From an uncultured Saprospiraceae bacterium (GTDB lineage: Bacteria; Bacteroidota; Bacteroidia; Chitinophagales; Saprospiraceae): 41,236 nucleotides of DNA. The notes beneath the pieces are model-generated. The model made no database searches and was not told where the DNA came from. It saw only the letters and a list, made by a program, of their open reading frames with translations. Location: contig CALDSS010000093.1 of the NCBI GenBank assembly GCA_937924495.1, positions 1 through 41,236 of the forward strand. The letters run 5' to 3'. This document shows, in pieces, positions 1-7,325 of the stretch (the stretch's first letter is position 1; every line of letters begins with the position of its first letter). The position numbers and the translations under genes are program-made.

Positions 1-39
1 GACTTAGGAGAAAATAAAGACGGAAAAGCCCGCTCCTAA
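1..39 (+). CDS. Possible 3' tail of an upstream gene (partial)
   Basis: Frame 1 is open from the window edge and ends at TAA after 12 codons (ending GKARS); the other two plus frames stop sooner. A hairpin follows at once, which fits a gene end. The product cannot be recognised, and the reading could be chance. Confidence 0.2.
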   Translation, partial: DLGENKDGKARS

Positions 40-50
40 TTTTTCTCCAA

Positions 51-75
51 AAAGCCCCTCTTTTTTGAGGGCTTT
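51..75. terminator. Hairpin, probable terminator
   Basis: AAAGCCCCTC and GAGGGCTTT pair around a T6 loop with one bulged C. The T-run after the stem is better on the minus strand, but the place fits the end of a gene left of the window. Confidence 0.45.
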
Positions 76-143
76 CTGGAAAAAAATATTGATTTTATAT
101 ATTATTTTTTAATAAGTGACACAGTTGTGTGAACCTAACCGTT

Positions 144-181
144 AAAAACGGTCAACAAATTCATTTTTGTTGGCCGTTTTT
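144..181. terminator. Strong 16-bp hairpin with A/T flanks
   Basis: AAAAACGGTCAACAAA pairs along its whole length with TTTGTTGGCCGTTTTT (one G-T wobble) around a 6-nt loop. The A5 and T5 ends would let it terminate in both directions. It insulates the porP promoter region from upstream. The rest of the 306-base gap (40-345) holds only a possible -7 box TATCTTTC at 287-294 and the 12-mer listed next. Confidence 0.6.
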
Positions 182-297
182 AGTATTCCATCAGCCAAGA
201 GGCCGTTATCGGTCATTCGCCTACCGTTTCTTTAAACATTAACGTAAATCCTAATACCTAAAAAGCAGATTTTTTACAAAAAGACCTATCTTTCCGC

Positions 298-309
298 ATC
301 GTTTTTCGA
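298..309 (+). promoter_or_regulatory. 12-mer ATCGTTTTTCGA upstream of porP-like gene
   Basis: The same 12-mer occurs upstream of porU (12063-12074). It ends 36 nt before the ATG here and 32 nt before it there. A possible -7 box (TATCTTTC) lies just upstream here. It could be a shared operator or leader element of surface/T9SS genes, but a 12-mer shared by two sites in 41 kb can arise by chance. Confidence 0.3.
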
Positions 310-345
310 GGATAACGTATCATTCTAAAAACCATAAAAATTTAT

Positions 346-1386
346 ATGAGACTTAGAAACTTACTTGCCACTTTCATTTTCGTTATTGGAATTGGAAATT
401 ACATTCAGGCTCAAGACATTCACTTTACCACTTGGGATATGGCTCCTTTAACGGTCAACCCTGCTTTTTCAGGTTCCTATCTTGGTAGTTTTAGGGTGGG
501 CGGTGTTTACAGAGACCAATGGTTTGGGTTTGAAGGTAGCCAGGGTAATTTTACCACACCAACCGCTTTTATTGATGCTCCAATCATTCGTGGACTTAGG
601 AAAAATGATTGGGTTGGAATTGGATTGATGTTTTTTTCAGATAAGGCAGGTACGTTTGATTTGGGATACTCTGCTACAAAAATATCAGCCGCTTATCATT
701 TAGGTTTAAATAAAAAACAAACCTCAGTTCTTACTTTAGGTTTTCAATGGGGACAAGGTAGTTATGATTTTACAGTACAGAATCCTAGCGATGTGGTTGC
801 CCAAGATGTTACTGAATTCAATATGCTTGCTGATGCTGGAGATCCATTTCAAGATTATAAAGTCGGTGTGTTGTTCAAATCACTGCTTAATAAAAGAATG
901 AATGTTTCTTTAGGCGCCTCGGGTGGTTATTTATCTACTCCACGAGTTGAAGTTTTATCAGCATCTGGGACGTCTGGCGGCGGTGGTGGAGTTGGTGGGA
1001 TAGGCTTTGAAAATCCACTTCTTCTTCAATTACACGGTCAGTTTGGAATTGGAATGACAGAAAAATGGTCTTTAACTCCACAGTTCTTTTATCAAACAAA
1101 AGCTGGTGCAAGTGAAGTTTCATTGCAAGCTTACGGAGGATATAAATTTAATAAAGATTATACTTTACGACCTGGTATAGGTTACAGAATGACTAACAAC
1201 GATGCAGTTGAATTTTTATTAGGAGTTGACATTAGAGACAATTTAAGAACAACACTTGCGTATGATCTTACCGTTTCAGAGCTTGCTGGGAGTACAGGTG
1301 GGGCTTTAGAAATAGGGGTTTCTTATATTGGAAAAATATTCAAGAAACCAGACATCAAGCCAGCTATCCTTTGTCCAAGGCTGTAA
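346..1386 (+). CDS. PorP/SprF family type IX secretion membrane protein
   Basis: Predicted outer-membrane beta-barrel of the PorP/SprF family, which helps export or anchor T9SS proteins and gliding adhesins. The 346-residue protein starts with a signal peptide ending near IQAQ, followed by the family hallmark (TVNPAFSGSY), alternating beta strands and a late ELAGSTGGALEIGVSY segment like the C-terminal family signature. A Gly-rich loop (GGGGGVGGIG) lies near residue 215. The next gene starts 45 bp downstream and encodes an OmpA-type partner, a usual Bacteroidota pairing. A second family member is at 10854-11879. Which adhesin it serves cannot be told; a partner upstream of the window is likely. 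Confidence 0.9.
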   Translation: MRLRNLLATFIFVIGIGNYIQAQDIHFTTWDMAPLTVNPAFSGSYLGSFRVGGVYRDQWFGFEGSQGNFTTPTAFIDAPIIRGLRKNDWVGIGLMFFSDKAGTFDLGYSATKISAAYHLGLNKKQTSVLTLGFQWGQGSYDFTVQNPSDVVAQDVTEFNMLADAGDPFQDYKVGVLFKSLLNKRMNVSLGASGGYLSTPRVEVLSASGTSGGGGGVGGIGFENPLLLQLHGQFGIGMTEKWSLTPQFFYQTKAGASEVSLQAYGGYKFNKDYTLRPGIGYRMTNNDAVEFLLGVDIRDNLRTTLAYDLTVSELAGSTGGALEIGVSYIGKIFKKPDIKPAILCPRL

Positions 1387-1431
1387 AATTCAAAATCCCT
1401 TAAATCTTAGTTTTTAAATTAAAAAGAGTAC

Positions 1432-3543
1432 ATGAAACATATATTTTCAATCATTTTCTTTTTGGGTATTTGTGCGACTGCAATTGGCCAACCAATTTCT
1501 GCATCAACTTATGGAACGAAGTTAGATTTGGCAGGTGAAGCAGTGGCAAGTAATGATTATTATAATGCATTGAAATATTACAAAGAGGCTTATGATGAGC
1601 GAAAGGATAAAGCTTTGATTCCTGATATCGCCGACCAACATTATAAACTTCGTGATTATAAAAAGGCAGAATCGTATTATCAACGATTATATAGAAAACG
1701 TAGAGGTAAAGCCATCGAGGTAGCTCCTGAAACGAGTTTCAAATATGCTCGTGTTTTAAAAATAAATGGCAAGTACGATGAGGCGATTGCTAAACTTCAG
1801 GAAGTTATTTCTAAAACAACTGATCAAACTTTAAAAGAGTTGGCGGAGTACGAGTTGAATGGTGCTGAGTATGCAAAGATTGCCAGACCAGTTCCTCGTT
1901 TGGAAATAAAAACGGCTGGAACAAAAGTTAATACGTCTTTTTCGGAGTATTCTGCTATCATTCAAGATGATGGCAACACCATGTATTTTACAACTTTCGA
2001 TAGAAATGATGTAATAATTCTGGATGGAGAAGATCAGGACTATCACGCTAAAATTTTCAAATCAACCAAGAAGGATGATAAATGGGGGAAGCCTCAAGCA
2101 TTGGGTGAAAAAATCAATAGACCTGGTTTTCATACTGGGAATGTCACTTTTACGAAAGATGGACAACGGATGTATTTCACTCGTCAATTAATCACAGGCA
2201 ACGAAGTATCTGAAAGTAAAATATTTTATGCAGATGCCACTGGTGATGGAATGTTTGGCGCTGCAAATGAATTAGGAGGAGCCAATGGCCCATGGATTGC
2301 AAAGCATCCAGCAATAGGCGAACTTTTCAACAAAGAAGTTCTCTTTTTTGTTTCGGATATGGATGGCGGAGAAGGAGGTATGGATCTTTGGTATGCCACC
2401 CATAAAGGAAATGGAATCTACGGTGATCCTGTAAACATGGGCCCAAAAATCAATACCACAGCTGATGAAGTAACACCTTTTTATAGAGATGGTACTTTGT
2501 ACTTTTCTTCAACGGGTCACCCAGGTATTGGAGGTATGGATATCTTTAATACCGTCTGGAATGGATCAATATGGAGTGAGCCTAAAAATATGGGTGTTGG
2601 TTACAATTCTCGATGGGATGATACCTATTTTACGATTGACCAAGAAGGATATAATGGAACCATTCTAAGTAATCGGGAAGGGACAAAATCTACGCATGGC
2701 AAAACTTGTTGTGATGATATCTATGAGTTCGGAATAAGTAAAATTAATGTAGATGCTTTAGTTGGAACTTTTAACGGTGAGACCAAAGAGCCATTATTGG
2801 GAGCCAATGTTCAACTTTTTGAAAGAAAAGACGGCCAACTTGTTCCAGTTGATGAGCAATCAGATCCTTCCGGAAATGCTTACAATTTTCCATTATTATT
2901 GGAAAGGTCATATATCGTAATCGCGATGGCTAATGGATTTTATCCAGATACGTCTGAATATATTAATACGGTTGGATTGACTGAGTCTAAGAAGATAGAA
3001 AGGAGACTTCGATTGAAGCCGATGCCAAAAGAGCCAGAATATGAAACGGTAGAAATTTCATTGAACGAACCTATCCGAATGAATAATATCTATTATGATT
3101 ATGATGATGATAAAATTCTTCCGGATGCAGAAATTGATTTAAGCCAGATTTTTGAATGGATGACTCAATACCCTGATATGGTGGTTGAATTATCTTCCCA
3201 CACAGATTCACGCGGGCGAGATGCCTACAATATGGATTTATCTCAGCGACGTGCCGAATCTGCTAAAGCTTGGCTCGTTGCCAGAAACATCGTGGGCGAA
3301 AGAATTCAAGCTAGAGGATATGGTGAAACTCAAATTTTAAATAGATGTACCAACGCTATCAAATGCTCGGATGAAGAACATAGGTTTAACCGTCGTACTG
3401 AGTTTAAAATTATTTCTGGTCCTACTTCAATCGAAATTAAAAAGACTGAAAAGCGCTTGAAGGTGGAAGAACCAAAGGTGCAAGAAAAACCTGCTCCACA
3501 ACGGCCGAAGCGTAAAAAACGTAAACGTAGAAGAAGGAATTAA
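1432..3543 (+). CDS. PorE-like protein: TPR, PD40 propeller, regulatory domain, OmpA
   Basis: Periplasmic or outer-membrane protein of 703 residues with a signal peptide ending near AIGQ. Domains in order: TPR-like helices (about 25-150), PD40/WD40-like beta-propeller (about 170-430, repeated MYFTR/LYFSS blades), carboxypeptidase-regulatory-like beta domain (about 440-530), OmpA C-terminal peptidoglycan-binding domain (about 550-665, with SHTDSRG and the NRRTEF arginines), and a very basic tail of Arg and Lys. This is the order described for PorE of Porphyromonas, which ties the T9SS to peptidoglycan. Being next to a porP-like gene supports a scaffold role for that barrel. Many paralogues share the plan, so it may not be the core PorE itself. 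Confidence 0.85.
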   Translation: MKHIFSIIFFLGICATAIGQPISASTYGTKLDLAGEAVASNDYYNALKYYKEAYDERKDKALIPDIADQHYKLRDYKKAESYYQRLYRKRRGKAIEVAPETSFKYARVLKINGKYDEAIAKLQEVISKTTDQTLKELAEYELNGAEYAKIARPVPRLEIKTAGTKVNTSFSEYSAIIQDDGNTMYFTTFDRNDVIILDGEDQDYHAKIFKSTKKDDKWGKPQALGEKINRPGFHTGNVTFTKDGQRMYFTRQLITGNEVSESKIFYADATGDGMFGAANELGGANGPWIAKHPAIGELFNKEVLFFVSDMDGGEGGMDLWYATHKGNGIYGDPVNMGPKINTTADEVTPFYRDGTLYFSSTGHPGIGGMDIFNTVWNGSIWSEPKNMGVGYNSRWDDTYFTIDQEGYNGTILSNREGTKSTHGKTCCDDIYEFGISKINVDALVGTFNGETKEPLLGANVQLFERKDGQLVPVDEQSDPSGNAYNFPLLLERSYIVIAMANGFYPDTSEYINTVGLTESKKIERRLRLKPMPKEPEYETVEISLNEPIRMNNIYYDYDDDKILPDAEIDLSQIFEWMTQYPDMVVELSSHTDSRGRDAYNMDLSQRRAESAKAWLVARNIVGERIQARGYGETQILNRCTNAIKCSDEEHRFNRRTEFKIISGPTSIEIKKTEKRLKVEEPKVQEKPAPQRPKRKKRKRRRRN

Positions 3544-3577
3544 TCATTTCAGAATAAACGCTTTCTTAATGATTTTC

Positions 3578-3614
3578 AAAATGCCATTTCGTTGAAAACA
3601 CGAAATGGCATTTT
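3578..3614 (+). terminator. Rho-independent terminator after the PorE-like gene
   Basis: A perfect 15-bp stem (AAAATGCCATTTCGT / ACGAAATGGCATTTT) around a 7-nt loop, followed by more T-rich sequence, 35 bp after the stop codon. Confidence 0.85.
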
Positions 3615-3659
3615 GCGTTTTTATGATTGCCCATTTTTTATGATTTAATTATATCAAGA

Positions 3660-4121
3660 ATGAAAAAATACTTATTCGTTATTGTCACTACTTTCTTACT
3701 TTCGGCTGGTTGTCATACTCAAAAAAAGATAACTGAGATTCATGAATATTCTTCCCTTCACGGGAAAAAGGAATTGAAAGGTGCGCCAATCATGCATTTT
3801 GAACAAAGAGAATTTGACCTCGGAACAGTGAAAAAAGGGGAGAAACGACAATTGGTTTTTCCATTTGTAAATAAAGGCGATGCCGATCTAAGTATTTCCA
3901 TTATCACTGCTTGCGAATGTACAACAACAAACCAAGATGACATCCGTGGAAAAATCTATAAACCAGGCGAGGGTGGGGTGCTAAAAGCAACTTTTGATAG
4001 TTCTGAAAAAGATTATGGCGAACTAATAGATATTGAAATTATCTTGGATCAAATAGAACCCGGAACAGATGATGTTCCAATTTTTGAAAAACTGTACTAT
4101 AAATTTGAAATAGAAAAGTAA
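3660..4121 (+). CDS. DUF1573 lipoprotein
   Basis: 153-residue protein. The ATG at 3660 is chosen over the ORF-track start because it gives a clean lipoprotein signal, MKKYLFVIV...LLSAGC, with the lipidated Cys at 18. The mature part is one DUF1573 immunoglobulin-like domain: FDLGTVKKGEK, NKGDADLSI and the typical CxC pair in ACECTTT. Such domains are common in exported Bacteroidota proteins; their molecular role is unknown. It is a single gene between a terminator upstream and a convergent neighbour whose stop codon lies 11 bp away. Confidence 0.8.
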   Translation: MKKYLFVIVTTFLLSAGCHTQKKITEIHEYSSLHGKKELKGAPIMHFEQREFDLGTVKKGEKRQLVFPFVNKGDADLSISIITACECTTTNQDDIRGKIYKPGEGGVLKATFDSSEKDYGELIDIEIILDQIEPGTDDVPIFEKLYYKFEIEK

Positions 4122-4138
4122 AGTTGCTTTTCTATTTC
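4107..4138. terminator. Bidirectional terminator overlapping two stop codons
   Basis: A perfect 12-bp stem, GAAATAGAAAAG (4107-4118) with CTTTTCTATTTC (4127-4138), around an 8-nt loop. The TAA of the DUF1573 gene (4119-4121) starts the loop, and the TAG of the cytochrome gene (4132-4134, minus) is inside the right arm. Confidence 0.7.
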
Positions 4139-4479
4139 TTATTAAAGTTATCGATAGTGTATTGGGCAACAGCCTCGATTTGCGCTTCCGTCAAAACGCC
4201 TTTGAATGGAGTCATTAGGTTCTTCCCATTGGTAATTATTGTTATCCTTTGTTCCAACGCCAAAACGGAAAGATTCAAGTCTTTGGCACCGTTTACTTCC
4301 ATGTCTCCATATAGGCCATGACAAGCAACACAGTAGGTTTTGAATATTTTTTTGCCATCTACTTTTTTTGAAGAAGATGAACTATTTGAAGAAGAAGAAG
4401 AGGAGTTGTTGGAAGTATCGTCGCCCCCACATGCCCAAATCATTCCTCCCATAAGGGCAATCATTATATATTTTTTCAT
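4132..4479 (-). CDS. Small c-type cytochrome lipoprotein
   Basis: 115 residues from the ATG at 4479, which is preferred over the longer ORF because it starts a lipoprotein signal (MKKYIMIAL...IWAC, lipid Cys at 17). A Ser/Asn-rich linker (about 23-37) tethers one class I cytochrome c domain: haem-binding CVACH (Cys50, Cys53, His54), likely axial Met89 in LMTPFKG, and the C-terminal helix AVAQYTIDNF. It should carry electrons on the outer face of a membrane. It lacks clear redox partners nearby, so the physiological chain is unknown. Confidence 0.85.
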   Translation of the reverse strand: MKKYIMIALMGGMIWACGGDDTSNNSSSSSSNSSSSSKKVDGKKIFKTYCVACHGLYGDMEVNGAKDLNLSVLALEQRITIITNGKNLMTPFKGVLTEAQIEAVAQYTIDNFNKK

Positions 4480-4563
4480 AAGAATAGATTTTGAATTTAA
4501 GTTGCGGCAAAAGAAAAACATTAATTTCAAAACAGAAAAAATATAAGGAGGTTTAAAATAAAA

Positions 4564-4592
4564 ATGCCGAATCTTCAGAGAAGACTCGGCAT
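4564..4592. terminator. Bidirectional terminator
   Basis: ATGCCGAATCTTC pairs with GAAGACTCGGCAT (one mismatch) around AGA, with T-runs on both strands. It sits 25 bp past the stop of the MORN-caspase gene on the minus strand and separates it from the cytochrome gene. Confidence 0.8.
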
Positions 4593-4617
4593 TTTTATTT
4601 TGGCGTTGGACCAAGTA

Positions 4618-6354
4618 TTATTTCAAAGTTACTGCAACCGTCATGGACGGGTCATAATCTCCCTTAATAATTGGTGTTTGCCGATTTCCAGTATATTCTT
4701 TAACGCCTTTATTAATAAAGTCAAAGAGTTCCTGAATAGATACAATACTATTGGTATTTGCATCAGCTTCCCCTTTCAACCCTCTAATCAAATAATGGCT
4801 AAATACACCTTGTCTCAATCCACTCGATTCAAGTGAAGTTTCGTCAGACTTAGAAGACATCAAAAGAGCAGTGCCTGCTTCTGCTTGCCCAAGGGTCTCA
4901 TAATACGTTTCTAAAGTTGCTAATTCAGAAGCACTTCTCGCAGCGAATAAACTTCCTGAGTGGCAGGCATCAGCAATACACAACTTGAATTTTGCATTAG
5001 ATTCAGCCATGATTTTGTTTATTTCATCATGGGGCAGTTTATTATTAAAACCATCATAGTTGATAGGTAAAAATGAACCTTTCAATCCATGACCGCTGAA
5101 GTAAAGCATTACTAAATCATTCGGCCCCGCTTTGCCAAATATTTCTTTCATTGTTCTGATGATATTACCTTTTGTTGCTTGCTCATCTATCAACAACCTA
5201 ATCTGATCATCTGGTAAAGCTCCGCCTGCTGGGCTTTTTAAGAACATACCCATTTCATAGGCATCATCTTTTGTATATCTTAATGCCGGCATGTGATTAT
5301 AAGAAGCAATTCCAACTACTACAGCATATACTTTGAAACCAGCTTTCTCGCGAATTGCTGCTTGAAGTTCGGAAGGGGATAATTCCTTCACGTGCTCTTC
5401 TACAATCTCTTCAATAATATCCTCTTCAGGTGCGCCTCCGGTTGAAGCTAAAATTTCATCAAAATCTCCAGGCTTATCCAAGCCCATATAATTTCCTTTA
5501 ATCCACCAGCCTTCAACTTGGGCACCATCCAATCTATACAAAGTTCCGTATCCGAAGAAACTATCATAAGCCCAAGAACCAGAGTATTTCTCTCCATTGG
5601 AGTAGTAAATAACCCCTTTTCCATGAGCCATATCATTTTTGAAAGAACCCACATATTTTGCTTCGCCACCTTCAAAAACATAAGTTCCGCTTCCGTTATC
5701 ACAATCACCTTCAACACATCCTTCACTACCAGATTGGATGACAGGGTTTCCTAAATATTCTCCTTTTTCCCAATCACCAGATACTTTTGTTCCATCAATA
5801 TTGAAAAAAGTGCCCTTTCCATGCGAATGGCCATTTTTGAAGCCTCCAACATATTTATCTCCGTTTACGAAAAAGAATGTTCCATATCCATCTATTTGGC
5901 CGCTGACAAATTGGCCTTCATATTTGCTTCCATCAGCATAAGCATATATTCCTTCTCCATTTTTACAATTGCCTTTTAAGCAACCAGATTGGATATTATC
6001 TTCCTCGATATCTACTTCTTTTCCAGGGAAAAGATTTTCGATAATTTCACCATATTTATCAATCGGATGGCCCCTTTTCCAACTCCCCGTCCACGTAGCT
6101 CCATCGGCAAATGTCATTGTTCCTCTACCTTCAGGGTACCTGTTTACCCATCCACCTTGGTATTTTTTACCATCGGTATAATAACAAGCACCTGTTCCAT
6201 GAATTTCTCCATTTTTGAATTGTCCAATGTATTTTGCACCACTTGGATAAATGTAAATACCAGTTCCATTTCTACAATCACCAGACTTGCATTGAGCTGA
6301 AAGTAAAGAGAACAAAAAGACTTGAAAAAAAACGAACAGAAATAGTTTTTTCAT
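4618..6354 (-). CDS. Secreted MORN-repeat caspase-like peptidase (C14 family)
   Basis: 578 residues with a signal peptide ending at LSAQ. The first half has three long repeats starting at about residues 22, 125 and 213. Each opens with a Cys pair and Gly pattern (CKSGDC, CLKGNC, CVEGDC; then NGxG) and holds about three MORN units (YxGxFKNGxxHGxG). An acidic linker (about 298-325) leads to a caspase/metacaspase domain (about 340-578) with catalytic His422 in YFSGHG and Cys464 in DACHSG. The catalytic pair is intact. The export signal suggests it acts in the periplasm or at the surface, unlike cytoplasmic defence caspases. Substrate unknown; no partner gene is adjacent. Confidence 0.9.
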   Translation of the reverse strand: MKKLFLFVFFQVFLFSLLSAQCKSGDCRNGTGIYIYPSGAKYIGQFKNGEIHGTGACYYTDGKKYQGGWVNRYPEGRGTMTFADGATWTGSWKRGHPIDKYGEIIENLFPGKEVDIEEDNIQSGCLKGNCKNGEGIYAYADGSKYEGQFVSGQIDGYGTFFFVNGDKYVGGFKNGHSHGKGTFFNIDGTKVSGDWEKGEYLGNPVIQSGSEGCVEGDCDNGSGTYVFEGGEAKYVGSFKNDMAHGKGVIYYSNGEKYSGSWAYDSFFGYGTLYRLDGAQVEGWWIKGNYMGLDKPGDFDEILASTGGAPEEDIIEEIVEEHVKELSPSELQAAIREKAGFKVYAVVVGIASYNHMPALRYTKDDAYEMGMFLKSPAGGALPDDQIRLLIDEQATKGNIIRTMKEIFGKAGPNDLVMLYFSGHGLKGSFLPINYDGFNNKLPHDEINKIMAESNAKFKLCIADACHSGSLFAARSASELATLETYYETLGQAEAGTALLMSSKSDETSLESSGLRQGVFSHYLIRGLKGEADANTNSIVSIQELFDFINKGVKEYTGNRQTPIIKGDYDPSMTVAVTLK

Positions 6355-6481
6355 CTAATTGGTGGTTTGATAAACAAGTAAGAAATAATTAAACGGCATT
6401 AATAACCAGTTTCTTATACTTGGACGTAATTATTTGTTTTATGTTAGGTGGGATAAGAAAAAAACAGCAATTTTTAAGCCA

Positions 6482-7267
6482 CTACTTTCCAGTAAAATTT
6501 GCTTTTCTTTTTTCAATAAAAGCTGATGCACCTTCTTTAAAGTCTTTGGTATCAGCACAGGCACCAAACGCCTCGGTTTCATATTTAAAACCGTTCTTTC
6601 TTTTGTTAAAAAACATGTTGACAGCTTCTATTGTTTTGGCAATGGCTATTGGCCCTTTGGTAGCGATCTTTAGAAGGATTTCTTTTGCCTTTGCCACTTC
6701 TTCTCCAGCGGGCACTACATGGTTTGCTAATCCTAATTTATGAGCTTCTTCGGCTCCAATCATATCTCCAGTTAGCAACAATTCCATTGCTTTTCCTTTT
6801 CCAATTAATTGGACTAAGCGTTGAGAACCTCCATAACCTGGGATGATTCCTAAATTTACTTCTGGTTGGCCAAATTTGGCTTTTTCTCCTGCAATTCTAA
6901 TATGGCAAGCCATCGCCAGCTCACAACCGCCGCCTAAAGCAAATCCATTGACAGCAGCAATGACTGGTTTGTCAAAATTTTCGATTGCATCATAAGCAAC
7001 ATGACCTTGTTTTGAAAGTTTTTGAGCCTTTTTATTATCTAAACTCAAAAACGCCTTGATATCTGCCCCTGCCACAAAAGCTTTATCGCCAGCTCCAGTA
7101 ACAATGACCCCGCAAAGACCTTCTAATTTAGGAGCAGTTTTTTTGAAAAAATGGCCGATTTCACCCATCGTCTCAGCGTTTATGGCGTTGTAGGCCTTTG
7201 GCCGGTTGATAGTCAGTGTGCCAATTCCATTTTCGTCAATATCGTATAGAAGATTTTTATATTCCAT
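6482..7267 (-). CDS. Enoyl-CoA hydratase/isomerase (crotonase family)
   Basis: 261 residues from the ATG at 7267; the ORF-track start nine codons earlier adds residues outside the family. Crotonase fold with the oxyanion pieces AGADIKAF and NGFALGGGCE, and both acid residues of true hydratases: Glu116 (GGGCE) and Glu136 (GQPEVNLG). It hydrates trans-2-enoyl-CoA esters in fatty-acid or amino-acid breakdown. It lies 58 bp downstream of the acyl-CoA carboxylase gene on the same strand. That pairing would suit methylglutaconyl-CoA hydration in leucine breakdown, but a general 3-hydroxybutyryl-CoA dehydratase is equally possible. Confidence 0.9.
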   Translation of the reverse strand: MEYKNLLYDIDENGIGTLTINRPKAYNAINAETMGEIGHFFKKTAPKLEGLCGVIVTGAGDKAFVAGADIKAFLSLDNKKAQKLSKQGHVAYDAIENFDKPVIAAVNGFALGGGCELAMACHIRIAGEKAKFGQPEVNLGIIPGYGGSQRLVQLIGKGKAMELLLTGDMIGAEEAHKLGLANHVVPAGEEVAKAKEILLKIATKGPIAIAKTIEAVNMFFNKRKNGFKYETEAFGACADTKDFKEGASAFIEKRKANFTGK

Positions 7268-7325
7268 TGTGTTAACTTCAAGATTAAGGATCAAGTGTAA
7301 TTTTAAATAACTAAACTATTGATTG

